DNA of 64,000 nt from Vulcanimicrobiota bacterium (GTDB lineage: Bacteria > Vulcanimicrobiota > Vulcanimicrobiia > Vulcanimicrobiales > Vulcanimicrobiaceae), in assembly GCA_027452165.1 (NCBI GenBank), contig DAIDGX010000003.1, forward strand, positions 237,617-301,616, written 5' to 3'. Within the stretch, counting starts at the first letter, position 1. Each line of letters begins with the position of its first letter. Below the pieces are notes generated by a model, which worked only from the letters and a program-made list of their open reading frames with translations, was not told the origin of the DNA and did not search any database. A program made the position numbers and the translations under genes. Shown here one piece after another: positions 52,689-62,465 of the stretch.

Positions 52689-55013
52689 ATGGCTGCAAGC
52701 GATACGAACGGAGACGGCGAACCCGTACACGATCGATTCATGCGGGGGTGTGCAATCGTGAACGTTCCGAGCTTTGAATCCCTGACGCCTTCCCGGTACG
52801 AACGGCGCGTCGCGCTGATCGGGAGCGCCATCCTCGTGGCCGCAGCGATCGCCGGTTTGCTGCTTCACGTTCGTACGCCACAGGTTCACGCGGTGCTCAT
52901 CGTGATCACCTCGGTATTGATCGTCACCGAGATGCTCTCCGCATTCGTATTGCTCACCCAGTTCACGGAGACACGCCATCTTCCGCTGCTCCTTGCCGGT
53001 TGTGCCTACATCGCAACGAGCGCCCTCATGGTCCCCTATTTTCTCACGTTTCCAAACCTCTTCGTGCCGGGATATCTCTTCGGCGCGACGCAGCAGACGG
53101 CGATTGCGCTGTGGTCCCTCTGGCATACGATCTTCCCCACGCTCATCATCGCATCGACCGCCTCTCGGCGTGCGCGACGGCTCGACCTTCCACCGCGGCG
53201 TCTGGTTACAGGCGTTGTCCTAACGGGCTTTGCGCTTGCAGCGCTCGCAGGCTACGTGTGCGTCCATTTCGCCGCCTACCTTCCGCTGCTCGTCACCGGG
53301 GAGAGCAGCTTCACCCCACTCACAACGATGGTCGTGCTCCCGACGATCGTGACGCTCGATCTCATCTCGATCGCCCTGCTGGCGCTTGGCACGCGTCTCG
53401 AGACCCGCACCCAGCTTTGGCTGGCCCTCGCCGTCTTTGCCTCGGCGCTCGATGCGATTCTCGGCGTCACCTCCGACCGTTACGCGCTCGGCTGGTACGT
53501 CGGCAAGATCCTCGCACTCGTCTCGTCGACGACGCTCTTCGTCGTGTACCTTCGCACCACGACGCTGCTCTACCGACGCATGCGCTCGATGTACCTCACG
53601 CTCGAACGGGTGCGCGAACGTGAAGCAATCGCGGCCACCGAAGAACGCATGTTCATCGAACGCGCGCAGAGCGAGAGTCCTCGCGCGCCGGAACTCCGGC
53701 CTCACAACACGAGCGATCTCCGCATCGCCGAGATCGCGTTTACCGACACGGCAACGCAACTCCCCAACCGTTCCGCACTGCGCAATCAGCTTTGCGAACG
53801 CATTGGTGACCGCGGGCTCGGTGTCGCCTTTCTTTTGATCGACCTCGACCGCTTCAAGGTGATCAACGAGGTGTATGGTCACCCGATCGGGGATGCATAT
53901 CTTCGCGCGGTCGGCGGCCGCCTGCGCGACGCGCTCCCCGATGCATACGTTGCGCGGTTTGGAGGCGACGAGTTCGCCATCATCGTGACGAACGACATCT
54001 CGAGCGAGTATGTGACACAGATTGCGCGGCGCGTTTTGCATGTGATCGCGCAACCCATTATGCTCTCCGGGCGCGAGTTTCAAACCACGGCGAGCATCGG
54101 TATCAGCGTCTTCCCACACCATGCCGAGACCGCCGACGACGTGGTTTCGAACGCCGACGTGGCGATGTACCGCGCGAAGGCGGATGGCGGTAACGCGTGG
54201 TGTCTGTTTTCGCGAGCGATGCGCGAACGTCAGGTCGAGCGGCTCGGCCTCGAGTCCGATATTCGCGCGGCGCTCGCCGGCAACGCCTTTACCCTGCACT
54301 ACCAGCCCTTCTGGGATCTCCGCGCGGACGCGGTATGCGGAGCCGAGGCACTGCTGCGTTGGATGCATCCCACGCGCGGGAACGTCCCTCCCTCGCTCAT
54401 CGTCGATGTCGCGGAGAGTTCCGGTTTGATGACGCGCCTGGGCGAATGGGTGTTGGATAGCGGAATCGCACAGCGCGGCGCCTGGCGAGCCTCGTACCCG
54501 GAGGTACCGATCTCGCTCAACGTGTCGATCGGCCAGTTGCAGAACGAGCGCTTCTCACATGCGTTGCTTGCCGCCCTCGCTAGGCACGCCATCGCGGCGG
54601 ACGAGATCGAACTCGAGATCACGGAGACCGCTGCCATGGAGGGCGCCGTTGTTGAGGAGCAGATCCGTCGCTGCTGCGAACAGGGAATCACCTTCTCGCT
54701 CGACGATTTCGGCACGCACTACTCATCGCTCACATACCTGCAACGGCTTCCCGTGACCAAGATCAAGATCGATCGTAGCTTCGTGAGCGAGATTCCCGGT
54801 AACACGAAGGATGCCGCGATCGTACGCGCGGTCATCGAGCTTGCACACACCCTCGGACGAACGGTGGTAGCGGAGGGTGTAGAAACGCACACGCAGATCG
54901 AATGGCTCCGTCAAGCCGGATGCGACATCGCGCAGGGATACTTTATCGGTAAGCCGATGCCCCCACACGATTTCGAGCAATGGATGGCGTCGCGCCGCTT
55001 TATCGTCGCGTAA
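52689..55013 (+). CDS. MASE4-GGDEF-EAL cyclic-di-GMP enzyme
   Basis: 774 residues from ATG 52689 (ATG 52740 is an alternative). The N-terminal ~260 residues hold about eight TM helices. The segment [33 protein letters not shown] matches the MASE4 sensor. The GGDEF motif is canonical (RFGGDEF, about residue 424) and the EAL domain is complete: [30 protein letters not shown] and AEGVETH. Both synthesis and hydrolysis are possible. It overlaps the next MFS gene by 34 bp. Confidence 0.93.
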   Translation: MAASDTNGDGEPVHDRFMRGCAIVNVPSFESLTPSRYERRVALIGSAILVAAAIAGLLLHVRTPQVHAVLIVITSVLIVTEMLSAFVLLTQFTETRHLPLLLAGCAYIATSALMVPYFLTFPNLFVPGYLFGATQQTAIALWSLWHTIFPTLIIASTASRRARRLDLPPRRLVTGVVLTGFALAALAGYVCVHFAAYLPLLVTGESSFTPLTTMVVLPTIVTLDLISIALLALGTRLETRTQLWLALAVFASALDAILGVTSDRYALGWYVGKILALVSSTTLFVVYLRTTTLLYRRMRSMYLTLERVREREAIAATEERMFIERAQSESPRAPELRPHNTSDLRIAEIAFTDTATQLPNRSALRNQLCERIGDRGLGVAFLLIDLDRFKVINEVYGHPIGDAYLRAVGGRLRDALPDAYVARFGGDEFAIIVTNDISSEYVTQIARRVLHVIAQPIMLSGREFQTTASIGISVFPHHAETADDVVSNADVAMYRAKADGGNAWCLFSRAMRERQVERLGLESDIRAALAGNAFTLHYQPFWDLRADAVCGAEALLRWMHPTRGNVPPSLIVDVAESSGLMTRLGEWVLDSGIAQRGAWRASYPEVPISLNVSIGQLQNERFSHALLAALARHAIAADEIELEITETAAMEGAVVEEQIRRCCEQGITFSLDDFGTHYSSLTYLQRLPVTKIKIDRSFVSEIPGNTKDAAIVRAVIELAHTLGRTVVAEGVETHTQIEWLRQAGCDIAQGYFIGKPMPPHDFEQWMASRRFIVA

Positions 55014-56239
55014 CGGCCAGGCAATTCTCCGGCCCGTACGGGTGGAGGTTGGTTCGCCGCGAACCAATCGCTTCGGTGTTCTATCTGTACCTGGGGCGCG
55101 TACTGCGCAGTTTCACGCAAAGCTATCTGGCAGTGCTCGTTCCGCTCTACCTGCTCGAACGTGGCGCGAGCCCGACGACGGTCGGCATCCTGGTGGCGTG
55201 CTGGGCGGGCGGCTCCGCGATTCTGGCCGTGCTTGCCGGCTTTCTCGCCGACCGCTTCGGACGCAAGTACGTGCTCGCGGTCTTCGGAGCTTTCACCGCG
55301 GTCGCGGCGATCGCGTTCGCGCTCGATGCGCCACTCTGGGTGCTCGCGATCGCGGGCGCGCTCGGCACCATCGGTCGCGGTGGCAGCCCCGCGTCGGGCG
55401 GAGCGTTCGGCCCCTATTTTTCGGCCGAACAGGCCCTGATCGCAGAACTCTCGGACGCCAACGACCGAACGGCAACGTTCGCGCGCTTGGGATCGATCGC
55501 GTCGTTTGCAGGCGCGATCGGTTTTCTCGTAACGAGCGTGCACATCGATGCGCGGGTCGTCTTCTACGCCACGTCGCTCGCCGGCATCGCGCTCGCCCTC
55601 TCGGCGCTGCCGATCCCCGAACGGCGTGCGCCACGCAGCGAGCGCACCGTCGTGCGCTTGAGCCCGCAGTCGCTGCGCCTGCTCAAACGCCTCGCCATCA
55701 CCAATACCACGAACGGGCTCGCGGTTGGTTTTCTCGGCTCGATGCTCGTACTGTTTTTGCACCTGCGTTACGGCGCGAGCCAGTCGCAGATCGGCTTCCT
55801 GTACTTCGTCATCGCGATCGCCGTCTCGGTCGCCGGACTCTTCGTCCCGGGCATCGTGCGCCGCATCGGCGGCGCGGTCCGCACGGTGGTCGCGTTACGA
55901 ACAGCATCGTGTGCGCTGCTCGCGCTGATGCCGTTTATGCCGACCTTCGCCCTGTGCGGCGCGGTCTATCTGATTCGCATGCTCTTCAACGCCACGACGA
56001 TCTCGGTGAGGCAATCGTACGTCATGGGCGTCGTCGCACCGAACGAGCGTGCACGCGTTGCGAGCCTCTCAAATCTTCCTTCGCAAGTCTCGTCGATGGT
56101 TGCACCTGCCCTCGCAGGCGCAATCATCGAACACCTCTGGATCGGCACGATGCTCGAGGCCGCAGCGCTGCTGCAATTGCTCAATGCGGCGCTCTACCAG
56201 CGGTTCTTCTCGGCAATCAGGCCACCGGAGGAGCGCTGA
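54980..56239 (+). CDS. MFS transporter, 12 TM
   Basis: 419 residues. Twelve hydrophobic segments are visible. Motif A between TM2 and TM3 reads [14 protein letters not shown]. The C-terminal half has a related [14 protein letters not shown] loop. The substrate cannot be inferred. The ATG at 54980 lies inside the 3' end of the GGDEF-EAL gene, in another frame. A later start would remove the overlap but would also remove the conserved-looking N-terminus. Confidence 0.85.
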   Translation: MDGVAPLYRRVTARQFSGPYGWRLVRREPIASVFYLYLGRVLRSFTQSYLAVLVPLYLLERGASPTTVGILVACWAGGSAILAVLAGFLADRFGRKYVLAVFGAFTAVAAIAFALDAPLWVLAIAGALGTIGRGGSPASGGAFGPYFSAEQALIAELSDANDRTATFARLGSIASFAGAIGFLVTSVHIDARVVFYATSLAGIALALSALPIPERRAPRSERTVVRLSPQSLRLLKRLAITNTTNGLAVGFLGSMLVLFLHLRYGASQSQIGFLYFVIAIAVSVAGLFVPGIVRRIGGAVRTVVALRTASCALLALMPFMPTFALCGAVYLIRMLFNATTISVRQSYVMGVVAPNERARVASLSNLPSQVSSMVAPALAGAIIEHLWIGTMLEAAALLQLLNAALYQRFFSAIRPPEER

Positions 56240-56242
56240 CAC

Positions 56243-56689
56243 CTATGGGCTGTAGAGGTTAATGGTCCAGTCGGTGCCTTTGGTGGCCTCATCGATGAAC
56301 CAGAGCATCTGCTCCTGATCGCCGAAACAGAACGGCGCCGCGCGATTGAAGTAAAAAAAGCGCGAGGAAAAATTGGTACAGAACTGCGCATCCTTCGTGC
56401 GCGCGCCGGGGCTTCCCGACCACGTCATGCTCTGGGATTTCGCGTACAGGTAGTAGCGAGCAGCGGGATTGAGCGGCGTGTCGATCACACGCGCGCATTC
56501 GTGCGCGCGAATTTGAAACCACCCCTCGGATTCGGTCTGCACGCCGGAGGCACTTGGCTGCATCACCGCGATGGCGACGGCGACGGGCTGATGGGTGTTA
56601 TCGCAGACGCTCAATGCCGCATCCGCATACGCATACGATGCGACCATAAAACCGGCAAAAGCCACTACCGCAACGAGGAACGGCCGCAC
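56243..56689 (-). CDS. DUF1036 protein, exported
   Basis: 148 residues from GTG 56689, chosen because a perfect AAGGAGG lies 9 nt upstream; a longer frame runs to 56836. The signal peptide is VRPFLVAVVAFAGFMVASYAYADA. The mature DUF1036 domain shows ALSVCDNTHQPVAVAIAVM, SEGWFQIRAHECARVI and RYYLYAKSQSMTWSG. These periplasmic proteins occur widely near secreted enzymes; their biochemical role is unknown. Confidence 0.8.
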   Translation of the reverse strand: MRPFLVAVVAFAGFMVASYAYADAALSVCDNTHQPVAVAIAVMQPSASGVQTESEGWFQIRAHECARVIDTPLNPAARYYLYAKSQSMTWSGSPGARTKDAQFCTNFSSRFFYFNRAAPFCFGDQEQMLWFIDEATKGTDWTINLYSP

Positions 56690-56798
56690 GATCGAATGCC
56701 TCCTTCGCGTGCGACTTGCACGCGTTCGCCGGACGCTCCTCGTCTGTGAACGTGATACGCTAATTTGAGCCACGCAGATTGAGGCTAGGGAGAGCAGC

Positions 56799-57194
56799 AT
56801 GCTGACCACGATGACGCTATCCGCCGCCGCACCCACCGCCCGGGTTCACCGGTTGCGCATCGACATTGACGGCGACGGTCACCCCGATTCGATCGTGCTG
56901 ACCGAGGGGCCTCACACCGGGGTCCTGGTCGTGATTTCGTTTTACGATTCGCGGCACGCACCAGAGCGATTTCATTTTCCGGTCGATCCAAGCATGCAGG
57001 CCGCCGTTTGCCGGTTACCGGTGCGCCTTCGAGCCGAATCGCTCGATTACGACCCCGCGCCGGCGGTCGGATCGCTCCCGGGCTTCGTTCGTTCAAAGCG
57101 CCGCACCGGCTTTGCGCTCGTGGACGAAGCATGCGACTCGATCCATTTTTACTGGGACGCGCGCGCGCAACGCCTACGATGGTGGCGTGCATAA
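56799..57194 (+). CDS. Hypothetical protein with calcium-loop-like motif
   Basis: 131 residues from ATG 56799, preceded by AGGGAGAG. The N-terminus carries RLRIDIDGDGHPDSIVLTE, an FG-GAP/VCBS-style calcium loop (DxDxDGxxD). A beta-rich body follows, ending FYWDARAQRLRWWRA. No clear signal peptide, although residues 1-12 are mildly hydrophobic. No family assigned. Confidence 0.65.
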   Translation: MLTTMTLSAAAPTARVHRLRIDIDGDGHPDSIVLTEGPHTGVLVVISFYDSRHAPERFHFPVDPSMQAAVCRLPVRLRAESLDYDPAPAVGSLPGFVRSKRRTGFALVDEACDSIHFYWDARAQRLRWWRA

Positions 57195-57314
57195 TGGGCG
57201 TGCTAACGAAACCATCCCAAATAGGCTCGACACAGATGCCCTGAACGCACACGCGCTATTTTCCGGTGAAATGCCGATACCGAGAGAACATCAGTTCTTG
57301 GAAAGGACGCCATT

Positions 57315-57464
57315 GTGAACGTCCCCTCGATCAGTCCGAGCACGAGCGCCGCGAGCGGCGTGCCCACCCTTGTCGCCTCGCAGCAAGAAGCCCTCAAAGA
57401 GGTGCAAGCCAACGTTCAAGACGGCGACGAGAACGTGGGAGCGACAATCAACACCAGCGCATAG
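57315..57464 (+). CDS. Small protein, 49 residues
   Basis: The GTG start at 57315 is preceded at good spacing by GGAAAGGA. The product is Ser/Ala/Gln/Asn-rich (NVPSISPSTSAASGVPTLVA, then SQQEALKEVQANVQDGDE) and ends TINTSA. It is hydrophilic, with no signal or TM segment. The middle is predicted helical. The stop is adjacent to the end of the convergent S9 peptidase gene. The strong ribosome-binding site supports translation; function unknown. Confidence 0.55.
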   Translation: MNVPSISPSTSAASGVPTLVASQQEALKEVQANVQDGDENVGATINTSA

Positions 57465-59483
57465 TTAGGTGCCGAGATAACGCACAACCCAGCGGACGAT
57501 GCGCTCGTAGTAGAGTTGCAGATGCACGGGATCCTGGGGCGTGTGGTGCGCCCCGGGGATACCAACAAACTGAACGGTGGTGCCACGCGCCTGCAGGGCA
57601 TGATAGAGCGCAAACGATTCGGTAATCGGCACGGTGGTATCGTCGGTTCCCGAAAGGATCAGCGTCGGCGTCGTAATCTGCGACGCATAGGAGATCGGCG
57701 AGCCCGCAACATAGAGCTTCGCGCTCTGCGGACTCCATGGCGTGCCACCAAGCGAATCGCGCGTCCACGCCATGTTTCCTTCGCCCGAAAGCTCGTACTC
57801 CTGCGTCCAATCGACCGCACCGTCGGCCACGACGGCACACTTCCAGAAGTGTTGGTGGCTGATGAGCCAGGTCGTCATATAGCCGCCATAGCTATGTCCA
57901 ACGGCAGCAATGCGCGAGCGATCGACGATGCCACGGTGCTCGAGCATTGTGATGCCGGAGATGACATCGCTATTGGGCCCCACACCGGGATTGCGAAAGA
58001 TCGCGTGCTCGTGCGCGTTGCCCAGATTGTCGCTTCCACGATAATTCGGCTCGAAGACGAGGTACCCGTGAGCGGCGAAGGTATCGCGCAACGGCCCGAC
58101 CTCGCCGCCGAGAAACCACAGGCTCGATGCTGCCTCCGGTCCGCCGTGGCTATACACGACGAGCGGATAGGCGTGGCCGCGCACGTAGCCCTCCGGGTAG
58201 GTGAGGATGCCGTCATCGCGCTGGCCGTCGGGAGCGCTCCACGTAACTTCGACGCTTCGCGGGTAGGTATATGCCGCGAAGCGCGCGTTGATCGTGGTGA
58301 TCCGCTGCGGTTTCGCGTGCGGTGAGGCGAGCACGTAGAGTTCTGGGGCTTGCGTTTCGTTCTCGGCAATAACGGCGAGTGCACCGTCGCGCGCGACCGC
58401 GAAATCGTCCGCGTTCAGTCCCCCGAGGTGGATCGTGCTTGCGGCGCCACGCAACGGTTGATCGTAGAGGCGCACGCGAACGCCGTCATTAGCCTCCGCG
58501 ATGATGCCGGTGGCGTTCGGAAGCCAATGATAGGTTGCGATCACGTCGCGATCGATATCGGCGGTGACATCGCGCGGCGCTCCGCCCGGCGTGGTAACAA
58601 AGACGTCGAAATCCGAGACGACACCGGGGCCGTGCGGAAAGAGGTAGGCGAGGAGCTTGCCGCTCGAAGCAAATTCGGGATTGTATTCGTTGTTGCGATG
58701 CGGCGTCGCGCGGTGGGCCGTACCACCGGCGGCATCAAGGGTCACGATCGTCGTGCGGTCGCTGTCGGAATCGTGCGCGTTCGCCTGCTGCGTGAAGGCA
58801 ATCGATGCGCCGTTTGCAGACCACACTGGATCGGAGACGCTACCCCCGATGGGCGGCGCATTCTCGAGCACGCTCGTTGCACCTCGCGTGAGTTGGCGCG
58901 CGACACCGCCTTCCGACGAGATGAGCCACAGATGCGACGGCTGCGGCGGAGCGTTCGTGAGATAGTCGTCGTCGTGGATGAGAAAGAGATCGTGATGATC
59001 CTTCTTCGCATTCGGGAACGCCGGCGGATCGGTCATGACGTACGCGAGCGCGGCGCCATCGGGGCGCCAGGCGAACTGCTGTACATCGCGAGGCGCGCTC
59101 GTAAGCACCTGCGGTACGCTGCCGTTCGGGGATACCGTGAAGATCTGGTCGATCTTCTTCTTCCCGCGCTTCTGCTGGGCAATGAACGCGATGCGGCTAC
59201 CGTCGGGCGACCAGCGCGGAGACCCCAGGTCGCGCATGGCCGCAAGGATCCGCACCGGCCCACCGTTCGCGGCGACAATCGCGAGGCGATGGTCGTACCG
59301 GTCGCTCGTGTAATTGCCTTGCGACTCCACAAAGGCGATCTGCCGGCCGTCGGGCGACCACTGCGGGTCCTCCAGACGGACGAGCGTACGAAAATCCGCG
59401 ATCGAAACCGGCGTCGCAGCGCGCGACGCAAGCGGCAGCATCAGAGCCCCTACAGCGGCACACGCCGCAATCATGCGCTTCAT
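57465..59483 (-). CDS. S9-family prolyl oligopeptidase/acylaminoacyl peptidase, exported
   Basis: 672 residues from ATG 59483, with a signal peptide (MKRMIAACAAVGALMLPLASRA). The N-terminal half is a WD40-like propeller (PQWSPDGRQIAFV, PRWSPDGSRIAFI, PVWSANGASIAFT). The C-terminal alpha/beta hydrolase has nucleophile GHSYGGYMT, acid in LSGTDDTTVPITES and His in PGAHHTPQDP. It cleaves short peptides, probably in the periplasm. Confidence 0.93.
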   Translation of the reverse strand: MKRMIAACAAVGALMLPLASRAATPVSIADFRTLVRLEDPQWSPDGRQIAFVESQGNYTSDRYDHRLAIVAANGGPVRILAAMRDLGSPRWSPDGSRIAFIAQQKRGKKKIDQIFTVSPNGSVPQVLTSAPRDVQQFAWRPDGAALAYVMTDPPAFPNAKKDHHDLFLIHDDDYLTNAPPQPSHLWLISSEGGVARQLTRGATSVLENAPPIGGSVSDPVWSANGASIAFTQQANAHDSDSDRTTIVTLDAAGGTAHRATPHRNNEYNPEFASSGKLLAYLFPHGPGVVSDFDVFVTTPGGAPRDVTADIDRDVIATYHWLPNATGIIAEANDGVRVRLYDQPLRGAASTIHLGGLNADDFAVARDGALAVIAENETQAPELYVLASPHAKPQRITTINARFAAYTYPRSVEVTWSAPDGQRDDGILTYPEGYVRGHAYPLVVYSHGGPEAASSLWFLGGEVGPLRDTFAAHGYLVFEPNYRGSDNLGNAHEHAIFRNPGVGPNSDVISGITMLEHRGIVDRSRIAAVGHSYGGYMTTWLISHQHFWKCAVVADGAVDWTQEYELSGEGNMAWTRDSLGGTPWSPQSAKLYVAGSPISYASQITTPTLILSGTDDTTVPITESFALYHALQARGTTVQFVGIPGAHHTPQDPVHLQLYYERIVRWVVRYLGT

Positions 59484-59521
59484 CCACGGACCGTTTGCCA
59501 CGCGGGAAGCGAATCCCGCAT

Positions 59522-60583
59522 CTACGAGACGAGCGATTTTGGTGCAGTGTTTCTCTGTACCGCCGGGCCGCGCTCGTACCACGTTTTGGTGATCGCCACG
59601 ATCTTGACCACCGAGAGCATGACCGGAACCTCGATCAAGACGCCGACGACGGTCGAAAGAGCGGCACCGGACGCGAACCCAAACAAGCTGATCGCCGTGG
59701 CGACGGCCACCTCAAAGAAGTTACTCGCGCCGATGAGGGCCGAGGGCGCGGCGATGCAATGGGGTTCGCCGACGAACCGGTTAAGCAGATAGGCGAGGCT
59801 GAAGTTGAAATATACCTGGATCACAATGGGAACCGCGAGGAGCGCGATAATCAGCGGATGCCCGACGATCTGTTCCCCCTGGAACGCGAAGAGCAGCACG
59901 AGCGTCGCGAGAAGCGCAGCCAACGACGCGGGCTGTAGGGCATGCAGGAGCCGTTGCAGCGCCGCCTCGCTAGCGCTGAGAGCGCGATAACGCAGCACTT
60001 GCGCGATTGCGACCGGCACCACAATATACAAGCCAACCGAGAGCGCCAACGTTTGCCACGGGACGGTAATGGCCGAGAGTCCCAAGAGCAGTCCGACGAT
60101 CGGCGCGTAGGCGAACGCCATGAACGTGTCGTTGAGCGCCACCTGGGTGAGCGTAAAATATGGTTCGCCCTTCGAGAGATTACTCCACACGAAAACCATA
60201 GCCGTGCAAGGCGCCGCAGCAAGCAGGATGAGTCCGCCGATGTAACTCTCGATTTGGCCTGCCGGTAGGTAACGAGCGAAGATGTATCCGATGAAGAGCC
60301 ACGCTAGGAGCGCCATCGAGAACGGCTTTACCGCCCAATTCACCAAGAACGTGACGCCCATTCCGCGCCAATATTGACGCACGTGCCCGATTGCGGCAAA
60401 GTCGATCTTTACCAGCATCGGAATGATCATGAGCCATACAAGGATCGCGACGGGCAGATTGACCTTGGCAATTTCGAGCGACCCGATCGCCTGAAACACA
60501 CCGGGCAGCAAGCGCCCGAGCGCCACGCCGACGACGATACACAGAGCAACCCAGGCGGTGAGATAGCGTTCGAATGTGGACAC
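59522..60583 (-). CDS. acr3: Arsenite efflux permease, ACR3 family
   Basis: 353 residues, about ten TM helices. The arsenite-coordinating Cys is C126 in LLAAAPCTAMVFVWSNL, with the conserved Glu later in SNFFEVAVATAI. It exports trivalent arsenite using the membrane potential. It lies 16 bp downstream of arsI, in the same operon as arsR. No arsenate reductase (arsC) gene is adjacent. Confidence 0.95.
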   Translation of the reverse strand: MSTFERYLTAWVALCIVVGVALGRLLPGVFQAIGSLEIAKVNLPVAILVWLMIIPMLVKIDFAAIGHVRQYWRGMGVTFLVNWAVKPFSMALLAWLFIGYIFARYLPAGQIESYIGGLILLAAAPCTAMVFVWSNLSKGEPYFTLTQVALNDTFMAFAYAPIVGLLLGLSAITVPWQTLALSVGLYIVVPVAIAQVLRYRALSASEAALQRLLHALQPASLAALLATLVLLFAFQGEQIVGHPLIIALLAVPIVIQVYFNFSLAYLLNRFVGEPHCIAAPSALIGASNFFEVAVATAISLFGFASGAALSTVVGVLIEVPVMLSVVKIVAITKTWYERGPAVQRNTAPKSLVS

Positions 60584-60599
60584 GTTAGAACGGCGCTAC

Positions 60600-61025
60600 C
60601 TATCCGACTGCATCCGGCGTTTTCGAGGAGCAGCATGCCATATCGGCATCGTCACGCTCTTGCGTGTCTTCGTGAACCGCGTAAATTTCCCAGCGGCGAC
60701 CTTCCGGATCCTTGGCCCAAACTTTCGTTTGGTTGGCGTAACAGCAGGTCTCTTCTCTTTCGACCGAATCGACTAGTCCCACCGGCTCGAGTCTGGCGAT
60801 TGCGTCTTCCACGTCGTTCGCGGTTTCGACGCATATGCCATAGTGCACGTCGTGCGAAGGAGCAACAACGCGATCGAGATCGAGCGCGAGTTCGAGCGGC
60901 GGCCGTTCGGTGACGAACAACGCATAATCGGCAAGAACCTTCGTAGGTTTGGCATCGAGCAGCACGGAGTAGAATGCAATGCTCTTTGCCAGATCGGTCG
61001 TGCTGAGATTCATATGCGTTTTCAC
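60600..61025 (-). CDS. arsI: ArsI-type dioxygenase / CadI-like VOC protein
   Basis: 141 residues, vicinal oxygen chelate fold. The CadI/ArsI signature is REETCCYANQTKVWAKDPEG with the vicinal Cys pair C94-C95. VHYGICVET supplies a metal-binding His, and EIYAVHEDT the Glu. ArsI demethylates trivalent organoarsenicals by breaking the C-As bond; related CadI proteins are metal-induced without that activity. The Cys pair is followed by extra cysteines at the C-terminus (MACCSSK). It overlaps arsR by ATGA. Confidence 0.9.
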   Translation of the reverse strand: MKTHMNLSTTDLAKSIAFYSVLLDAKPTKVLADYALFVTERPPLELALDLDRVVAPSHDVHYGICVETANDVEDAIARLEPVGLVDSVEREETCCYANQTKVWAKDPEGRRWEIYAVHEDTQERDDADMACCSSKTPDAVG

Positions 61026-61342
61026 ACGGGTACTTTCTGTGGGAAGATGATAGCCAACGCTGCGCCGATCCGTTCGCGCGCATCAGGCGCAAGCCGATAG
61101 AACACCCATGTCCCTCGGCGCTGCCACGTCACGAGATTCGCGTCGCGCAAAATGCGTAGATGATGAGAGACCGTGGGCTGGTTGACCGGCAGCGACTCGG
61201 TGAACTCGCAGACGCAAACTTCGTCTTCGGCAGCGGCTAGCGTCGCTAAGATCTTCAAGCGATAGGGATCGGAAACGGCCTTGAACAGGGCCGCCGAGCC
61301 CTCGAAATCAGTTTCCCGATCGAGAGCGGAGTTCATCGACAC
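61022..61342 (-). CDS. arsR: ArsR-family arsenic-responsive repressor
   Basis: 106 residues from GTG 61342 (ATG 61336 is an alternative). Winged-helix core KAVSDPYRLKILATL, metal box EVCVCEF with C43 and C45, recognition helix NQPTVSHHLRILRDANLV, wing RRGTWVFYRL. It releases DNA on binding As(III). The promoter TTGACA-17-TAATAT ends 6 nt before the GTG, so the message is leaderless or nearly so. An inverted repeat of ATATCG/CGATAT in the promoter is the likely operator. Confidence 0.94.
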   Translation of the reverse strand: MSMNSALDRETDFEGSAALFKAVSDPYRLKILATLAAAEDEVCVCEFTESLPVNQPTVSHHLRILRDANLVTWQRRGTWVFYRLAPDARERIGAALAIIFPQKVPV

Positions 61343-61377
61343 ATATCGATATTACGCGGTATATCGTTAACTGTCAA
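61343..61377 (-). promoter_or_regulatory. arsR promoter and probable operator
   Basis: On the minus strand TTGACA (61377-61372) is separated by 17 bp from TAATAT (61354-61349), an almost ideal housekeeping promoter. The spacer and -10 hold CGATAT/ATATCG elements (for example ATATCG at 61361-61366 and CGATAT at 61347-61352), which can serve as the ArsR binding site and would block RNA polymerase directly. Confidence 0.8.
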
Positions 61378-61390
61378 TACAGGAATGCGT

Positions 61391-61834
61391 TCGAGCCAGC
61401 CAGCTCGGCGAACCGGGTGAGTCTTCGCTCATCCGCGAAACGTTCGACCGCGAAGGCATCGTCGCCGGTCAACTCGCCATCCACGCCGATCGGATGGTCT
61501 TCGACGTTTGTGGGCTGCCGAGTCGCAGTTCAAGACGATGAAGTACCGACCCGAGTTCCCGCAGCGCTTCCAGTCGTTTGCCGAAGGACGTGGCTTCTGC
61601 GACGATTTCTTCACCTGGTACAACGATCATCAACATCATGGCGGGCTCGCGATGCTGACGCCGACGATCGTTCACCATGGGCGCGCTCCGGCCGTGCTCA
61701 ATCAGCGACAGCTCGTGCTCGACGTCGCCTTCAAACGGCATCCCGAGCGATTCGTGCTCCAGCATCCGCGACCACTGCAGTTGCAACCAGCCGCCTATAT
61801 CAACCCGCCAGAGTACGACTCACTCATTTCATGA
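61391..61834 (+). pseudogene. IS3-family transposase orfB remnant
   Basis: Two fragments of an IS3 orfB lie in different frames. The first, about 61410-61490, reads SSLIRETFDREGIVAGQLAIHADR. The second, 61508-61834, reads AAESQFKTMKYRPEFPQRF, then FFTWYNDHQHHGGLAMLTP and a normal C-terminus (AAYINPPE). In intact orfB the His-Ala-Asp-Arg-Gly and Ser-Gln-Phe-Lys-Thr segments are about 30-40 residues apart, so an internal deletion with frameshift has occurred. The 5' two thirds of the gene are gone. It is not functional. Confidence 0.85.
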
Positions 61835-61897
61835 ATGAAACTGTCTCATCCAGGTTGACAAGTTCCGAAGCCCTCGAGGCAGCGTTTTAGCCGCAGC

Positions 61898-62224
61898 CTA
61901 AGCGTAGAGTTCGATGCGCTCTTTGCGCTTCTCGAGCTTGACCTCGATCGTTACGGTCCCGTTGAGCTTGTGAACGAATCCAGAGAGCTTTTCGAGCGAA
62001 TACGTCCGGCCGCGCCCGCGAGCAATATTTGAAATATCGGACTGAGAAACATTGAGTTCTGCTGCAGCCTCGGACTGGGTCCAACCACGGCGTTCGATCG
62101 CCTTAGAGATAAAGTGCATGAGCTTTGCCTTGGCAAGCGCCTCTTCGGGATGCGGAAGGCCGAGGTCCGCAAACACGTTACCGCTGCTTTCGGTCACCTT
62201 GATTTTTTTAGTCCTCTTGCTCAT
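61898..62224 (-). CDS. XRE/HigA-type antitoxin-like regulator
   Basis: 108 residues. A helix-turn-helix spans about 40-95 (AIERRGWTQSEAAAELNVSQSDISNIARGRGRTYSLEKL). A short N-terminal segment has VFADLGLPHPEEALAKAKL, which is typical of antitoxins paired with Gp49/HigB-like toxins. The start overlaps the decayed toxin gene (ATGA), the usual toxin-antitoxin order. With the toxin broken, it may now act only as an orphan repressor. Confidence 0.83.
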   Translation of the reverse strand: MSKRTKKIKVTESSGNVFADLGLPHPEEALAKAKLMHFISKAIERRGWTQSEAAAELNVSQSDISNIARGRGRTYSLEKLSGFVHKLNGTVTIEVKLEKRKERIELYA

Positions 62225-62410
62225 GAGTACTTCGCTTTCTTAGCATCGGAGACGTGCGCGCGAGCCTGTTTCAATCGTTGTTCGATGCGGTCGAGATCGG
62301 CTTGAGGCGTGGCTATCCCGGACTTACTCTTTTTCTGGAAGGCATCCAGAACGTACACGACAGCTCTCCGCCCGCATCAAAGACTGAGCGCTACCCTCGC
62401 CGAGCCAGCG
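62221..62410 (-). pseudogene. Decayed HigB/Gp49-like toxin gene
   Basis: The last 45 codons (to 62221) read VYVLDAFQKKSKSGIATPQA and then DLDRIEQRLKQARAH, an unmistakable Gp49-like toxin C-terminus. In the next frame upstream, RSVFDAGG fits the preceding strand, directly after an in-frame TAG where Tyr is usual. One base appears lost between GG and AVVYVLD. Upstream of that no frame continues. A GTG at 62358 could start only a 45-residue remnant. The toxin is therefore inactivated by at least a nonsense change and a frameshift. Confidence 0.75.
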
Positions 62411-62465
62411 CTCATACACCACGGCTGGGGACACGATCAACGGGCGGTAATCGCGCGCGCTCCCG

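Noticed and set aside
61380..61890. Active IS3 element
   Set aside because: No orfA, most of orfB missing, two frames, and no terminal repeats found.
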